The position numbers and the translations under genes were made by a program. Below the pieces are notes generated by a model. The model did not search any database and was not told where the DNA came from. It saw only the letters and a list, made by a program, of their open reading frames with translations. A stretch of 64,000 nt of DNA from Histidinibacterium aquaticum (GTDB lineage: Bacteria > Pseudomonadota > Alphaproteobacteria > Rhodobacterales > Rhodobacteraceae): the NCBI RefSeq assembly GCF_008710275.1, contig NZ_VYQE01000001.1:682001-746000 (forward strand). Reading direction: 5' to 3'. The first letter of the stretch is position 1. Each line of letters begins with the position of its first letter. Positions 46,128 to 53,721 of this stretch are shown here, piece after piece.

Positions 46128-47594
46128 TTAGAGTGCCTGGCTATCCAGCGGTCTTCGACCGTCCAAGAAGGCAGGTACCTCTCGTGGAGCAAAGCAATAC
46201 GCAGCATTAGTCCAAACGAGGCCCCGCTCCAAATACAAAAAAGACATTAAATTTCCGATAGTTACGAACCTTTCGTCTATCCACGTCAAGCTTGCCACCC
46301 TCGAACTGGGGATCGGTCCCGCGGTCTGCGGAAGCGTTTGACCGAACAAATACACAAAGGGCCGCACCCCTGCAGCAGCATCCAACCTCATGCGCGTTAC
46401 GAGCAAAGCCAATCCTTCGAAGTGGCCCCTACAAGCAGCCCCAAAACGAAACGAAACGGGTTTTTTGTCGCACGCAGACATGCAGTTTGGCGCCTCCGCA
46501 CACCCGCAAGGCCCTCCCCCGTCAGAAGGACCCATTTTTTCTGAGGGGCTCAGGTTGCCCAGCCGATGCGCTTCGCCAGACGCGACAGGCCGAGGGTCCC
46601 ACCGGACATGCCGGCGTAGATCAGCGCCGCGAGCAAGACCGAGCCGGCATTGACGTCGACCATCAGCATGCCGGTGTCTTCGTTGAAGCCAACGCAGGCA
46701 GAAGAGACATCCGAAGACCCCCGCGGCCCGGCACTCCTCGGCGGAGACCAGCCCGTCAGCGATCAGTCGCTCGGCCAGCTGCCGCGAGACGTGCTGGGCC
46801 AGGTACGTCCGGTTCCGGATGGCTTCGGCGAACTTGGTGCGGGTCTTGGCCTCCAGCTCGGGATCCGCCGCAGCCGGCTCGGAGAAAGCCTCCCACCGAG
46901 CGTCCCGGAGCCAATTCTGCGGATAGGCGATGTACTGCTTGCGGTTGCCCTTCTGCTCCTCGGCGTAGGCCCTCGCCGCCGCCACAAGCCGCTCAGGCGT
47001 CGCGCCGCGACCGAGAGCCTCCTCGATCCCCGCCCGGACGGCCTCCTCGTCACCGCGCCGCGGATAGGCCGCGAGGAAGTCAGCGAGCAGGTCGTCGAGA
47101 TCAGGCTCCGCCTCATCCAGCTTCGAAGAAGAATCCGATGTGTGTGGCGCCCCCGGCGACACACAAGGTTCCCTTACTGGTTCTTTTACAGGTTCAGCAT
47201 CTATATAAACTCCACCAGAGTGGAGATTGGTCTGGCCCGAAAGTGGAGATAGCCCCCCCTCCAAAGTGGAGTTAGCCCTATCTCCACTGAGTGGAGATGG
47301 CTCTTGGCCTTCTTGAAGCTCAAACCCCAAGATGTAGTGGGTCGGCAGGCGGAGATGCGTCCGCGCTTCGTGCTTCCTCTCCCGCCGGATCAGCCGCTTC
47401 TCCTCGAGCGAGCCGAGGGCGTTGTTCAGGCCGCCATTGGACAGGCCGGTGTGATCGCGCAGGTAGTCCTGCCGAGGGAAAGACCCCATCGAGGGGTTGT
47501 GGCAGTCGCACAGGTGGAAGAGCACCCGGAACTCGCCGTGCGTGAGGTCGTCAGGCGGGACGTCCGCCAGCCATTTCATGGCGGCGAGGCTCAT
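46128..47594 (-). CDS. Phage-type replication initiator-like protein (winged HTH); 3' part probably decayed
   Basis: Open frame of 488 codons from ATG 47594. Residues 1-90 are a winged-helix domain (THGEFRVLFHLCDCHNPSMG...YLRDHTGLSNGGLNNALGSLEEKRLIRRERK). Residues ~93-130 form a linker whose DNA contains the iterons. Residues ~165-240 (LADFLAAYPRRGDEEAVRAGIEEALGRG, AYAEEQKGNRKQYIAYPQNWLRD) match the conserved second part of phage replication proteins. After about residue 292 (near 46719) the protein becomes low-complexity and unlike the family, and a different frame encodes a membrane-protein end, so the true product likely ends there or the gene is frameshifted. A 12-codon ORF (47591-47629) with its own SD overlaps the start. 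Confidence 0.6.
   Translation of the reverse strand: MSLAAMKWLADVPPDDLTHGEFRVLFHLCDCHNPSMGSFPRQDYLRDHTGLSNGGLNNALGSLEEKRLIRRERKHEARTHLRLPTHYILGFELQEGQEPSPLSGDRANSTLEGGLSPLSGQTNLHSGGVYIDAEPVKEPVREPCVSPGAPHTSDSSSKLDEAEPDLDDLLADFLAAYPRRGDEEAVRAGIEEALGRGATPERLVAAARAYAEEQKGNRKQYIAYPQNWLRDARWEAFSEPAAADPELEAKTRTKFAEAIRNRTYLAQHVSRQLAERLIADGLVSAEECRAAGVFGCLFCLRWLQRRHRHADGRRQCRLGLARGADLRRHVRWDPRPVASGEAHRLGNLSPSEKMGPSDGGGPCGCAEAPNCMSACDKKPVSFRFGAACRGHFEGLALLVTRMRLDAAAGVRPFVYLFGQTLPQTAGPIPSSRVASLTWIDERFVTIGNLMSFLYLERGLVWTNAAYCFAPREVPAFLDGRRPLDSQAL
46550..46710 (-). pseudogene. C-terminal fragment of a small membrane protein
   Basis: In a different minus-strand frame from the initiator ORF, this stretch reads VGFNEDTGMLMVDVNAGSVL, then a hydrophobic segment (LAALIYAGMSGGTLGLS), and ends RLAKRIGWAT before a stop. 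It has protein-like composition and no start of its own. It looks like the tail of a phage membrane protein (holin-like is possible) joined to the initiator gene by a deletion. Low certainty. Confidence 0.35.
47219..47298. repeat. Iterons inside the initiator gene: candidate replication origin
   Basis: AGTGGAGAT-type units at 47219-47227, 47242-47250, 47265-47273 (AGTGGAGTT) and 47290-47298, spaced 23, 23 and 25 bases, plus an inverted copy ATCTCCACT at 47280-47288. Flanking bases are also partly kept (AAAGTGGAG.TAGCC). An A+T-rich stretch (47171-47210, with TATATAAA) adjoins on the left. The layout, iterons inside the middle of the initiator gene next to an A+T-rich tract, is like the origin within lambda O. 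Confidence 0.72.
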
Positions 47595-47910
47595 TGCGCC
47601 ACCGCCCAGATCGGCCGCTTGCGTGCCATTCGACTGCTCCCGCGTTATTGCCTGTTTCTGGTCTGCCTCGGTGGAGGCATCGCTGGCCCCAAGCAGGGCT
47701 TTGTAGCTGCTGTTTCGAGCGGACTAGGTCGGGCCAGGCAGCCCTCCCGGTGCTCCTGAACTGTCACCGCGATATGGGCGCCACTCGCGCCCGTCGTTCT
47801 GGCTCAACGGTTGCGAGCGGTCCTGTCCGCGACGTCGAAGACGCGGCAGACAAGGGCGACGCCCCCAAGCTCGTGATCAGTTGATGTGCAGCGTTCGACA
47901 TGCAACAGAA

Positions 47911-47933
47911 ATATTACGATAAGTTCGTAATAT
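47911..47933. promoter_or_regulatory. Palindromic operator before the XRE repressor
   Basis: ATATTACGA-taagt-TCGTAATAT, a perfect 9-bp inverted repeat about 57 bases before the XRE gene. A half-site-like ATATCGTAAT recurs at 48481-48490 in the next intergenic region. Probably bound by the XRE protein, controlling itself and the divergent initiator. Confidence 0.65.
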
Positions 47934-47989
47934 CAAGAATCTGGACCTCAGGAAATGCAGAAATATCGGATTCAGGTAATGACAAGCTG

Positions 47990-48319
47990 ATGGACTACTT
48001 GGCAAAGCAGCGCAGGGCGAGGTCCGGCTCGCTGACACCTGATGCGATACACCGCAGGCTCGTCGCGGTGCGGCTAGCAACTGGCTTTAAGGCAACTGAC
48101 CTCGCCGAGAGCGCATCCATCAAGTACACGACCTTCAAGTCACAGGAGGGCTCGGGTTCGCCATCCCTTCGGATGCTCGACTTCTACTGGAAAGCATTCC
48201 AGGTCGATCCGAACTTCATCCTTGGCGGAGACTTCTCGCGAATTCTCCCCGACACCCTTGAAGCGATCTTGTCGCACTTGGACGACCCCGAAGCCGGCAC
48301 TTCGGATAGAGCAACCTAG
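47990..48319 (+). CDS. XRE-like small HTH regulator
   Basis: 109 residues from ATG 47990 (MDYLAKQRRARSG); a longer start at 47900 would overlap the palindromic operator, so it is less likely. RRLVAVRLATGFKATDLAESASIKYTTFKSQEGSGSPSLRMLDFYWKAFQVDPNFILGG has the spacing of a phage-repressor-like HTH with a conserved second half. Divergent from the initiator and upstream of the xis-int pair: position of a lysogeny-type repressor. Confidence 0.7.
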   Translation: MDYLAKQRRARSGSLTPDAIHRRLVAVRLATGFKATDLAESASIKYTTFKSQEGSGSPSLRMLDFYWKAFQVDPNFILGGDFSRILPDTLEAILSHLDDPEAGTSDRAT

Positions 48320-48519
48320 TAGCGCCCCGCCCCTTCGGCGCGACCGAAAAAGCCACCAGACGCGCAAACATGCGCCCCCCGCGATGTTCACGGCTCATTC
48401 TCCTCCTAGATAGCGAAGCAATTTTGCCGAAAGCATCTAAATTACATTTATCTCGTATTATAGATTGCTGTACTACCAAAATATCGTAATGTGCGCCTCA
48501 GTGTTGGTAGGAGGCACCG

Positions 48520-48834
48520 ATGCAGGACACAGAACGCCTAAACCTTGAACGCATGAAGGCGGACTTCTAGATGGCGCCGCCAGCCCAGCGCCTCGAGGTG
48601 ATGAAGGCCGCCGTCATTAACACCCACAGCGGGTGGGACCTGCCCAGCGAGAGGAGTCTATCAACCGATCATCTGCAGCCTGCAGCTCTTCGCAGTGTAC
48701 ACGATGTCCGACGACATCGAACAGCTCCCGCGCAACTGGCTGAAGGGCGCCAAGGCCCAGCCGGCCCGCAATCGGAGCCGTCATTCCGAAGGCTGGACAG
48801 GGCGGATCCGCGCCAGGACTGGCTTCCTCTGTGA
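48520..48834 (+). pseudogene. Small ORF interrupted by an in-frame amber codon
   Basis: ATG 48520 follows a strong SD (TAGGAGGCACCG). It reads MQDTERLNLERMKADF, then TAG at 48568-48570, then in the same frame MAPPAQRLEVMKAAVINTHS and onward for 88 codons. The helical, charged character is continuous over the stop for about 40 residues, and later codons look like frame noise. Likely a disrupted small regulatory gene of the element; stop readthrough is possible but unsupported. Confidence 0.5.
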
Positions 48835-48839
48835 GCCGG

Positions 48840-49028
48840 ATGCAGCCCCTCTTCGCCAAGGCACAAACCGCTGCGCGCCTGCTCGACATGGAACGGCCGG
48901 AATTCCTGCGCCTCGGCGAGGCGGGGAGCCTGCCCGGCCCTAACAAATTTGGAAGATGGGATGTGTCGCAGCTTCTGGCTATCATGCGGGGCGACGCGAT
49001 CCGCATGGAGGAGGAGCTCGAGCTGTGA
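48840..49028 (+). CDS. xis: Excisionase-like HTH protein
   Basis: 62 residues from ATG 48840 (a GTG at 48831 is also in frame). FAKAQTAARLLDMERPEFLRLGEAGSLPGPNKFG is a MerR/AlpA-type winged-helix as in excisionases. Its TGA overlaps the integrase GTG start (GTGA, 49025-49028), so the two are translationally coupled. It would direct excision of the element. Confidence 0.75.
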   Translation: MQPLFAKAQTAARLLDMERPEFLRLGEAGSLPGPNKFGRWDVSQLLAIMRGDAIRMEEELEL

Positions 49029-50080
49029 CTCGAGGGAGCAAACCCTACCTGAGCCGGAAGGTGATCCGGGGACGGCGAAGGGTCTTCTTCCGTAAGACCT
49101 GGCTGGAAAACGGAAAGCGCCGGGAACGCTACGTCGAGATCCAGCACCCGGAAGACAGCCCCGAGTTCGATCGAGAGTACTGGAAGCTCCGCAGCGGGCA
49201 GAGCGAGCGCCTCAAACCCGGAAGGGCCACCCACACCTATGGCGAGCTGATCCGGAGCTACCGCCGCTCCAGCGCCTACCTCACCCGCGCCCCGGCTACC
49301 CGCAAGAAGTACGACGACGTCCTCGAGGCACTGCTCGAGAAGAACGCGACGAAGGACGTACGGAAGACGACCCGCAGCCAGGTGCGGGCCATCCACGAGA
49401 AGTACGCCGCCACGCCTCGGAAGGCGGACTGGCAGATTCAGGTCATCAAGCTGCTCTTCAACTTCGCGATCCAGGAGCTGGACTGGCCTATGACGAACCC
49501 CGCCGCGGGCATTTCCCTCTTCGGAACATCGAAGGAGCACGAGCCCTGGCCTGAATGGCTGCAGAAGGCGTACGACAACGCCGCCCAAGCGCGCGACGAC
49601 GTGCACGGCCAGCGCGCGCTGATCGCTCGACACCTGGGCTGCGGAACCGGTCAGCGCCCCAGCGATCTAGTCTCGATGGAATGGGACCACTTCGACGGCG
49701 AGTACATGGCCGTGGTCCAGGACAAGACGAAGACGAGGCTCTGGGTCTACTGTCCTACGTTCCTGCGCAACTTCCTCGAGTCGGTTCCGCGCACAGGGCG
49801 CTTCATCCTGGCAAAGAACCTGACGGAGCCACTTACCTACTGGCAGATGGCGTCGGCTTTCCAGAAGGTGCGCGGCGCCCTGGGGCACAAGGCCGAAAGC
49901 TACGTCATGCATGGATGGCGCTTCACGGCGGCCACCGAGCTGGCGGAGGCAGGTTGTAGCGACGCGGAGATCCAGTCAGTCACGGGCCACAAGAGCCTGG
50001 CGATGGTCCAGAAGTACCGCGGAAGAGCCCAGCAAAAGCTGCTCTCCCGTACCGCACAACAGCGACGACAGCGGGGGTGA
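49025..50080 (+). CDS. int: Tyrosine integrase
   Basis: 351 residues from GTG 49025. An N-terminal arm-binding part (VTRGSKPYLSRKVIRGRRRVFFRKTW), SAM-like core-binding region (THTYGELIRSYRRSSAYLTR) and catalytic domain with Arg in GTGQRPSDLVS, His-x-x-Arg in MHGWRFTAA, His in GHKSLAM and Tyr in VQKYRGRAQQK. All four key positions are present. It lies about 6.3 kb from the tRNA; the accessory genes sit between it and the attachment site. Confidence 0.93.
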   Translation: MTRGSKPYLSRKVIRGRRRVFFRKTWLENGKRRERYVEIQHPEDSPEFDREYWKLRSGQSERLKPGRATHTYGELIRSYRRSSAYLTRAPATRKKYDDVLEALLEKNATKDVRKTTRSQVRAIHEKYAATPRKADWQIQVIKLLFNFAIQELDWPMTNPAAGISLFGTSKEHEPWPEWLQKAYDNAAQARDDVHGQRALIARHLGCGTGQRPSDLVSMEWDHFDGEYMAVVQDKTKTRLWVYCPTFLRNFLESVPRTGRFILAKNLTEPLTYWQMASAFQKVRGALGHKAESYVMHGWRFTAATELAEAGCSDAEIQSVTGHKSLAMVQKYRGRAQQKLLSRTAQQRRQRG

Positions 50081-50310
50081 GGCCAAAACTCACGAACATG
50101 CCAAGGTCATCGCATGGAACACCATTGCTTCACCATTGTAGGTATGAGCAATCTGAGACGGTTGCGGGCGGTGTAACGGACACTCGCGGGCGCTGGAGCG
50201 CGTCACGATCAGGAGAGCGCAGCCACTATGGAAGATCGGGAACCAAATCTGCATGTGGGCACGGTTCTCACGCGCCGCGTAGAGAGAACCAGTAACCTAC
50301 GAGCAACAAG

Positions 50311-51861
50311 ATGAATCAAGACTCGCCGTTGATTGCCGACCCCTTCTACGATCCAAAAAGACTTGGGGCGTTCTACACTCCGACGACGATTGCTGACATG
50401 CTCGCAGAATGGGCCGTACGCTCGGGATACGAGCGCGTCTTGGAACCAAGTGCTGGTGAAGGAGCCTTAGTGAAGGCGGCAAGCAATCGTTCGGCACAAA
50501 TGCATGGAACGCCAAGGGTGACAATCCTCGCCTGCGATATAAACCGATCCGTCATCCCAACAATTGCGAGCCACCTCCCTGAAAATTCCGAAGCAATAGA
50601 AAAAGACTTCCTCGATTTAGAGCCGACATCGACAGGCCTCTTCGATGCAGTCATCGCAAACCCGCCTTTCACTCGAAACCATGCAATTTCAGGAGAAATC
50701 CGAGTCGAGATCCGACGGCGCTTCCAGGTTTCGGGCGCTGCCGGCCTCTGGGTCTACTTCATTTTACACTCATTTAAGTTCTTAAAGGTTGGGGGTAAAA
50801 TTGCGGCAGTGATACCAGCAGCCGCCCTCTTCTCGAACTACGGGAGGGAAGCGCTAGAGCGAGTTAGTGAACAATTCTCGACAGTAGAGCTTCGCGAATT
50901 TAATAAAAACCCAGCATGGGTCAATAACGCTGACGAAAGGGGGCTGCTACTACTTGCTGGCGGCTTCCGCCAAGGGTCCTGCGCAACCCCACAGAGAACA
51001 AAATGGACCACGACGGGCGCGGTCGCAGAAGTTGACCCCGCCTCTGATGCTGAATTCCAGTTCCTCCTTCGGTGTTCGCACCGATTAGAGAAGATTGCGA
51101 AAATCAGCATTGGCGCCGTAACGGGCCATAATCTTGTATTTCTTTTGGATGAAGAGACTCGCCGGAGACACGGGATCCCGCCGAGCGAGGTCAGACCAAT
51201 TGTCTCTCGTGCACGTCATGTACCTGCGTTGACAGTCGGAGCAGCCTCCCTGCGTCGCCTCGCAGCGGCAGGAGAGCGAACGCTTCTCCTGTCACCGCAG
51301 TCTATCGACGAACGGGGAAGCGGAAGCAGAAAACAACTTGCACGGATAAACGCTCAACGGCGACGTACTACCCGATGGTTTCAAAAGCGGAATCCTTGGT
51401 GGCGCGTATCAGTACCCGAATGCCAGGCTATTTTCACCTACATGAATGACAAAGGGCCAAGGTTGGTCCTCCAGAACGACGATATCGGATGCACGAACAC
51501 GCTTCACTGCGTAACTTTTATTGCAGGTTTTTCTAGGCGCGAGCAGGAAGCCGCCTCTTTGAGCCTACTATCAACTTTTGGCCAACTCGCAGGAGAAATT
51601 CTTGGCCGCCGCTATGGCGGTGGAGTTCTTAAATTCGAGCTCAAGGACGCAAGGGGGCTCCCAATTCTACCAGCACCTAGTGACGTGGGAACGGCGTTTA
51701 GCGAGGCCGACGTTGCACTGCAAAACGGAAACCATAGTTTGGCGACTGAGATTGCGGATCGAGCGATAGTTGCGCCAATCCTTGGCCCCGGCTGGCTTAA
51801 GGCCGTAGCCAGAATGAGAGTCGAGCTCGCCGACCGCCGCAAAACCCGACGAGGTTGTTGA
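50311..51861 (+). CDS. TaqI-like N6-adenine DNA methyltransferase
   Basis: 516 residues. Residues ~1-200 are a class I SAM methyltransferase: GAFYTPTTIADMLAEWA, VLEPSAGEGALVKAA (SAM motif I, EPSAGxG) and the catalytic VIANPPFTRNH (NPPF of N6-adenine enzymes). The C-terminal half, including TGHNLVFLLDEET and NDDIGCTNTLHCVTF, matches the DNA-recognition domain of TaqI/Eco57I-type methylases. No restriction nuclease is fused or adjacent. Its codon use is clearly AT-richer than the backbone. It is convergent with the kinase operon, 7 bases between stops. It could protect host DNA from an effector in that operon. Confidence 0.87.
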   Translation: MNQDSPLIADPFYDPKRLGAFYTPTTIADMLAEWAVRSGYERVLEPSAGEGALVKAASNRSAQMHGTPRVTILACDINRSVIPTIASHLPENSEAIEKDFLDLEPTSTGLFDAVIANPPFTRNHAISGEIRVEIRRRFQVSGAAGLWVYFILHSFKFLKVGGKIAAVIPAAALFSNYGREALERVSEQFSTVELREFNKNPAWVNNADERGLLLLAGGFRQGSCATPQRTKWTTTGAVAEVDPASDAEFQFLLRCSHRLEKIAKISIGAVTGHNLVFLLDEETRRRHGIPPSEVRPIVSRARHVPALTVGAASLRRLAAAGERTLLLSPQSIDERGSGSRKQLARINAQRRRTTRWFQKRNPWWRVSVPECQAIFTYMNDKGPRLVLQNDDIGCTNTLHCVTFIAGFSRREQEAASLSLLSTFGQLAGEILGRRYGGGVLKFELKDARGLPILPAPSDVGTAFSEADVALQNGNHSLATEIADRAIVAPILGPGWLKAVARMRVELADRRKTRRGC

Positions 51862-51868
51862 CTCACAG

Positions 51869-52597
51869 TTACAGCTCTAGAGGTTTAGGGAACGGTCGTT
51901 GCATCGCGATCAAAGCATGGGTGTAAGTAAGTCCGACTGTAGCATCCCATTGGTGTAAGATCGCCCTAAGCCGCTCTCGCTGTCGTTTGGGAAGATGGCG
52001 AAGAAGCGTCTTCGCCTTTGCCGTGTCGATATGCTTCCGCCAATGTTTCTGATGTAACTCCATCACTGCAAAATTTAGTACGTCGATCGGGTGCACAATC
52101 AAGCTAGGTAGCCTTGGAATATCATTCATCGCTCCATGGAATTGGGAATGGAACGGCGGATGAGCCGCCCTTTCGACCGTGCGGCCCTCTACAACTTCCC
52201 GCCATCCGCCTTCCTCAGTGTCAAAGTGAACTACTTTAACTCCACCGTTCCCACTATCCCGAAAAGTAATAACAACGGCCCCCTTTACCCACACCCGACC
52301 GGTCTCGACCTGCAAACTGCAGAGATAATCAATTGAGATCTCGGCAGTCATGGTGTCAAAATCATCGGTCCCACCCTTCCAGCTCTGAGAACCAGAGAAC
52401 AGAATAGGATTATCCCTTCTAGTGCGCCAAACGAAATCTTGGCCACCTCCCTTCTTTGCACTCGCTACAGCGCTCACAAGATCGATCCTCAGTTGATCAA
52501 TGCGGCTCTTTGATCCTTTCTGAAGGAATTTCGCGGCCCCCTTAGAGAATGAGTCTAGATCGTCGGCCATATGAGCGGGATTGAAGGTAAACGTCAT
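51869..52597 (-). CDS. Unknown protein with HPPFHSQFHG motif (third gene of the kinase operon)
   Basis: 242 residues; no family recognised with confidence. The N-terminal half is mixed alpha/beta (DFVWRTRRDNPILFSGSQSW), and the centre has AHPPFHSQFHGAMNDIPRLPSLIVHPIDVLNF, a His/Pro cluster typical of several uncharacterised toxin- or defence-linked proteins. The C-terminus is helical and basic. Start ATG 52597 overlaps the receiver gene stop by four bases. The His cluster could bind metal or be catalytic; candidate effector by position. Confidence 0.6.
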   Translation of the reverse strand: MTFTFNPAHMADDLDSFSKGAAKFLQKGSKSRIDQLRIDLVSAVASAKKGGGQDFVWRTRRDNPILFSGSQSWKGGTDDFDTMTAEISIDYLCSLQVETGRVWVKGAVVITFRDSGNGGVKVVHFDTEEGGWREVVEGRTVERAAHPPFHSQFHGAMNDIPRLPSLIVHPIDVLNFAVMELHQKHWRKHIDTAKAKTLLRHLPKRQRERLRAILHQWDATVGLTYTHALIAMQRPFPKPLEL

Positions 52598-53721
52598 TGG
52601 TTCTCCGGAAGGTCCGCAGGATCAACCATCGTTCTCGCGATAGGATCGTTCATCGCTTCGTCCCTTCGCATCCAGACATCCAGCGCTTCTGCAGGCCAGC
52701 CGGGCGGATTTATCTGTATCGCATCCTCGATACGTTCCAAGCCGGATTCTTCAAGGTCAACATCCACCACCACGACCTGATCTTCATTCTCCAGAGGGCC
52801 GACTTCTCCGGGTAAATTATCTTTGAGAGCGCGAGCAAAATCGCCCGCGACTTCCGCATCTCGCTTTATTTTCCAGCTAAGGAAATCGATACCTGCGGTC
52901 CACCAACGTCGACCGGTTAGTCCACCGGCAAGACCCTCGAACCTTGCCTCGAGGAGAGCGGGCGATTCTTCGACGCGCTCATTTGCAACTCGACAAAAGT
53001 CATCTAGATCGACCCCCAACGTCCAAGCCGCATACTGGTCGGATAGCAGCAAGCCGGGACATGGAAGGACTCTATGGAGCAACCAACGTAGAACTGGCGT
53101 TGCCCCGCGGCTCCCGGATTTTGCGTTCCCAGCCTCACTGATCGGCGGACTCCACCTAGAAATCTGGTTGAATGCCATGTCGTACCACGTGGCCTCCTTC
53201 GGAACGCGTAGGAAAACCTCAACCTCCTCAAAGCTCATTCTCTGGTCGCCAGCGTCTTCCAACAGTTCCAGGGACACGGCGGCTAAGCACGAAACTGTGT
53301 CAAGAGACCCATCTTCATCCTTTGCGATAAGCCATTCGACATCCAGAGCAGGCGCCATGCGCGCCTCTCTACCCACGAAGCTACCGCTGAGTGGCACTGC
53401 TGGCCCAAGCGAAGGGATCTCATCCGAAAACGCCTCGACCTCATTGGTATAGATGGCAATCGGAGGGAGTGAGAGATCCTTGGCACGCGCCCAAGACCTA
53501 AGATTCCCGACAAAACTTGCTCCATCTAACGTGCCAAGACCGAGAATCTGCTCCCTATCAAGGTTCTGATCGAGAAGTATCAAGCTTGCCGAATCTAGGT
53601 TCTCCGCAAGCACTTCCCCAAATTTGCTATCGGTAGTATCGAGCATTACCGCATCAACAGATGCCGGTAGAAGCGCGGGCCTCGGATCATCGTCAATTAG
53701 GAGAACTCGGGGCTTTTTCAT
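52594..53721 (-). CDS. Receiver-like protein with unknown C-terminal domain
   Basis: 375 residues. The first ~125 are a response-regulator receiver: acidic pocket VLLIDDDP (Asp10-12), phosphoacceptor LILLDQNLD (Asp51) and the switch Thr in IAIYTNE (Thr92). The Lys expected after the fifth strand is not seen (AVPLSGSF). The remaining ~250 residues (LRWLLHRVLPCPGLLLSDQYAAWTLGVDLDDFCRV; RWWTAGIDFLSWKIKRD) match no DNA-binding output domain I know. ATGA overlaps with the kinase (upstream) and the 242-residue gene (downstream). Confidence 0.72.
   Translation of the reverse strand: MKKPRVLLIDDDPRPALLPASVDAVMLDTTDSKFGEVLAENLDSASLILLDQNLDREQILGLGTLDGASFVGNLRSWARAKDLSLPPIAIYTNEVEAFSDEIPSLGPAVPLSGSFVGREARMAPALDVEWLIAKDEDGSLDTVSCLAAVSLELLEDAGDQRMSFEEVEVFLRVPKEATWYDMAFNQISRWSPPISEAGNAKSGSRGATPVLRWLLHRVLPCPGLLLSDQYAAWTLGVDLDDFCRVANERVEESPALLEARFEGLAGGLTGRRWWTAGIDFLSWKIKRDAEVAGDFARALKDNLPGEVGPLENEDQVVVVDVDLEESGLERIEDAIQINPPGWPAEALDVWMRRDEAMNDPIARTMVDPADLPENQ

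Noticed and set aside
47211-47300. CRISPR array
   Set aside because: Units are about 9 bases at 23-base spacing within a gene, with no uniform 25-40 base repeats; they fit iterons. No CRISPR array seen elsewhere.
47591-47629. 12-codon leader ORF before the initiator gene
   Set aside because: It has GGGAG and ATGA coupling, but its size makes chance likely; mentioned only in the initiator entry.
47630-47889. Short frames between the initiator and XRE genes
   Set aside because: No frame with a start signal, family match or coherent composition on either strand.
48704-48943. Frame starting MSDDIEQLPRNWLKGAKA between the amber ORF and xis
   Set aside because: Its first half looks protein-like but it overlaps xis by over 100 bases and then loses character; possible decayed gene, not supported.
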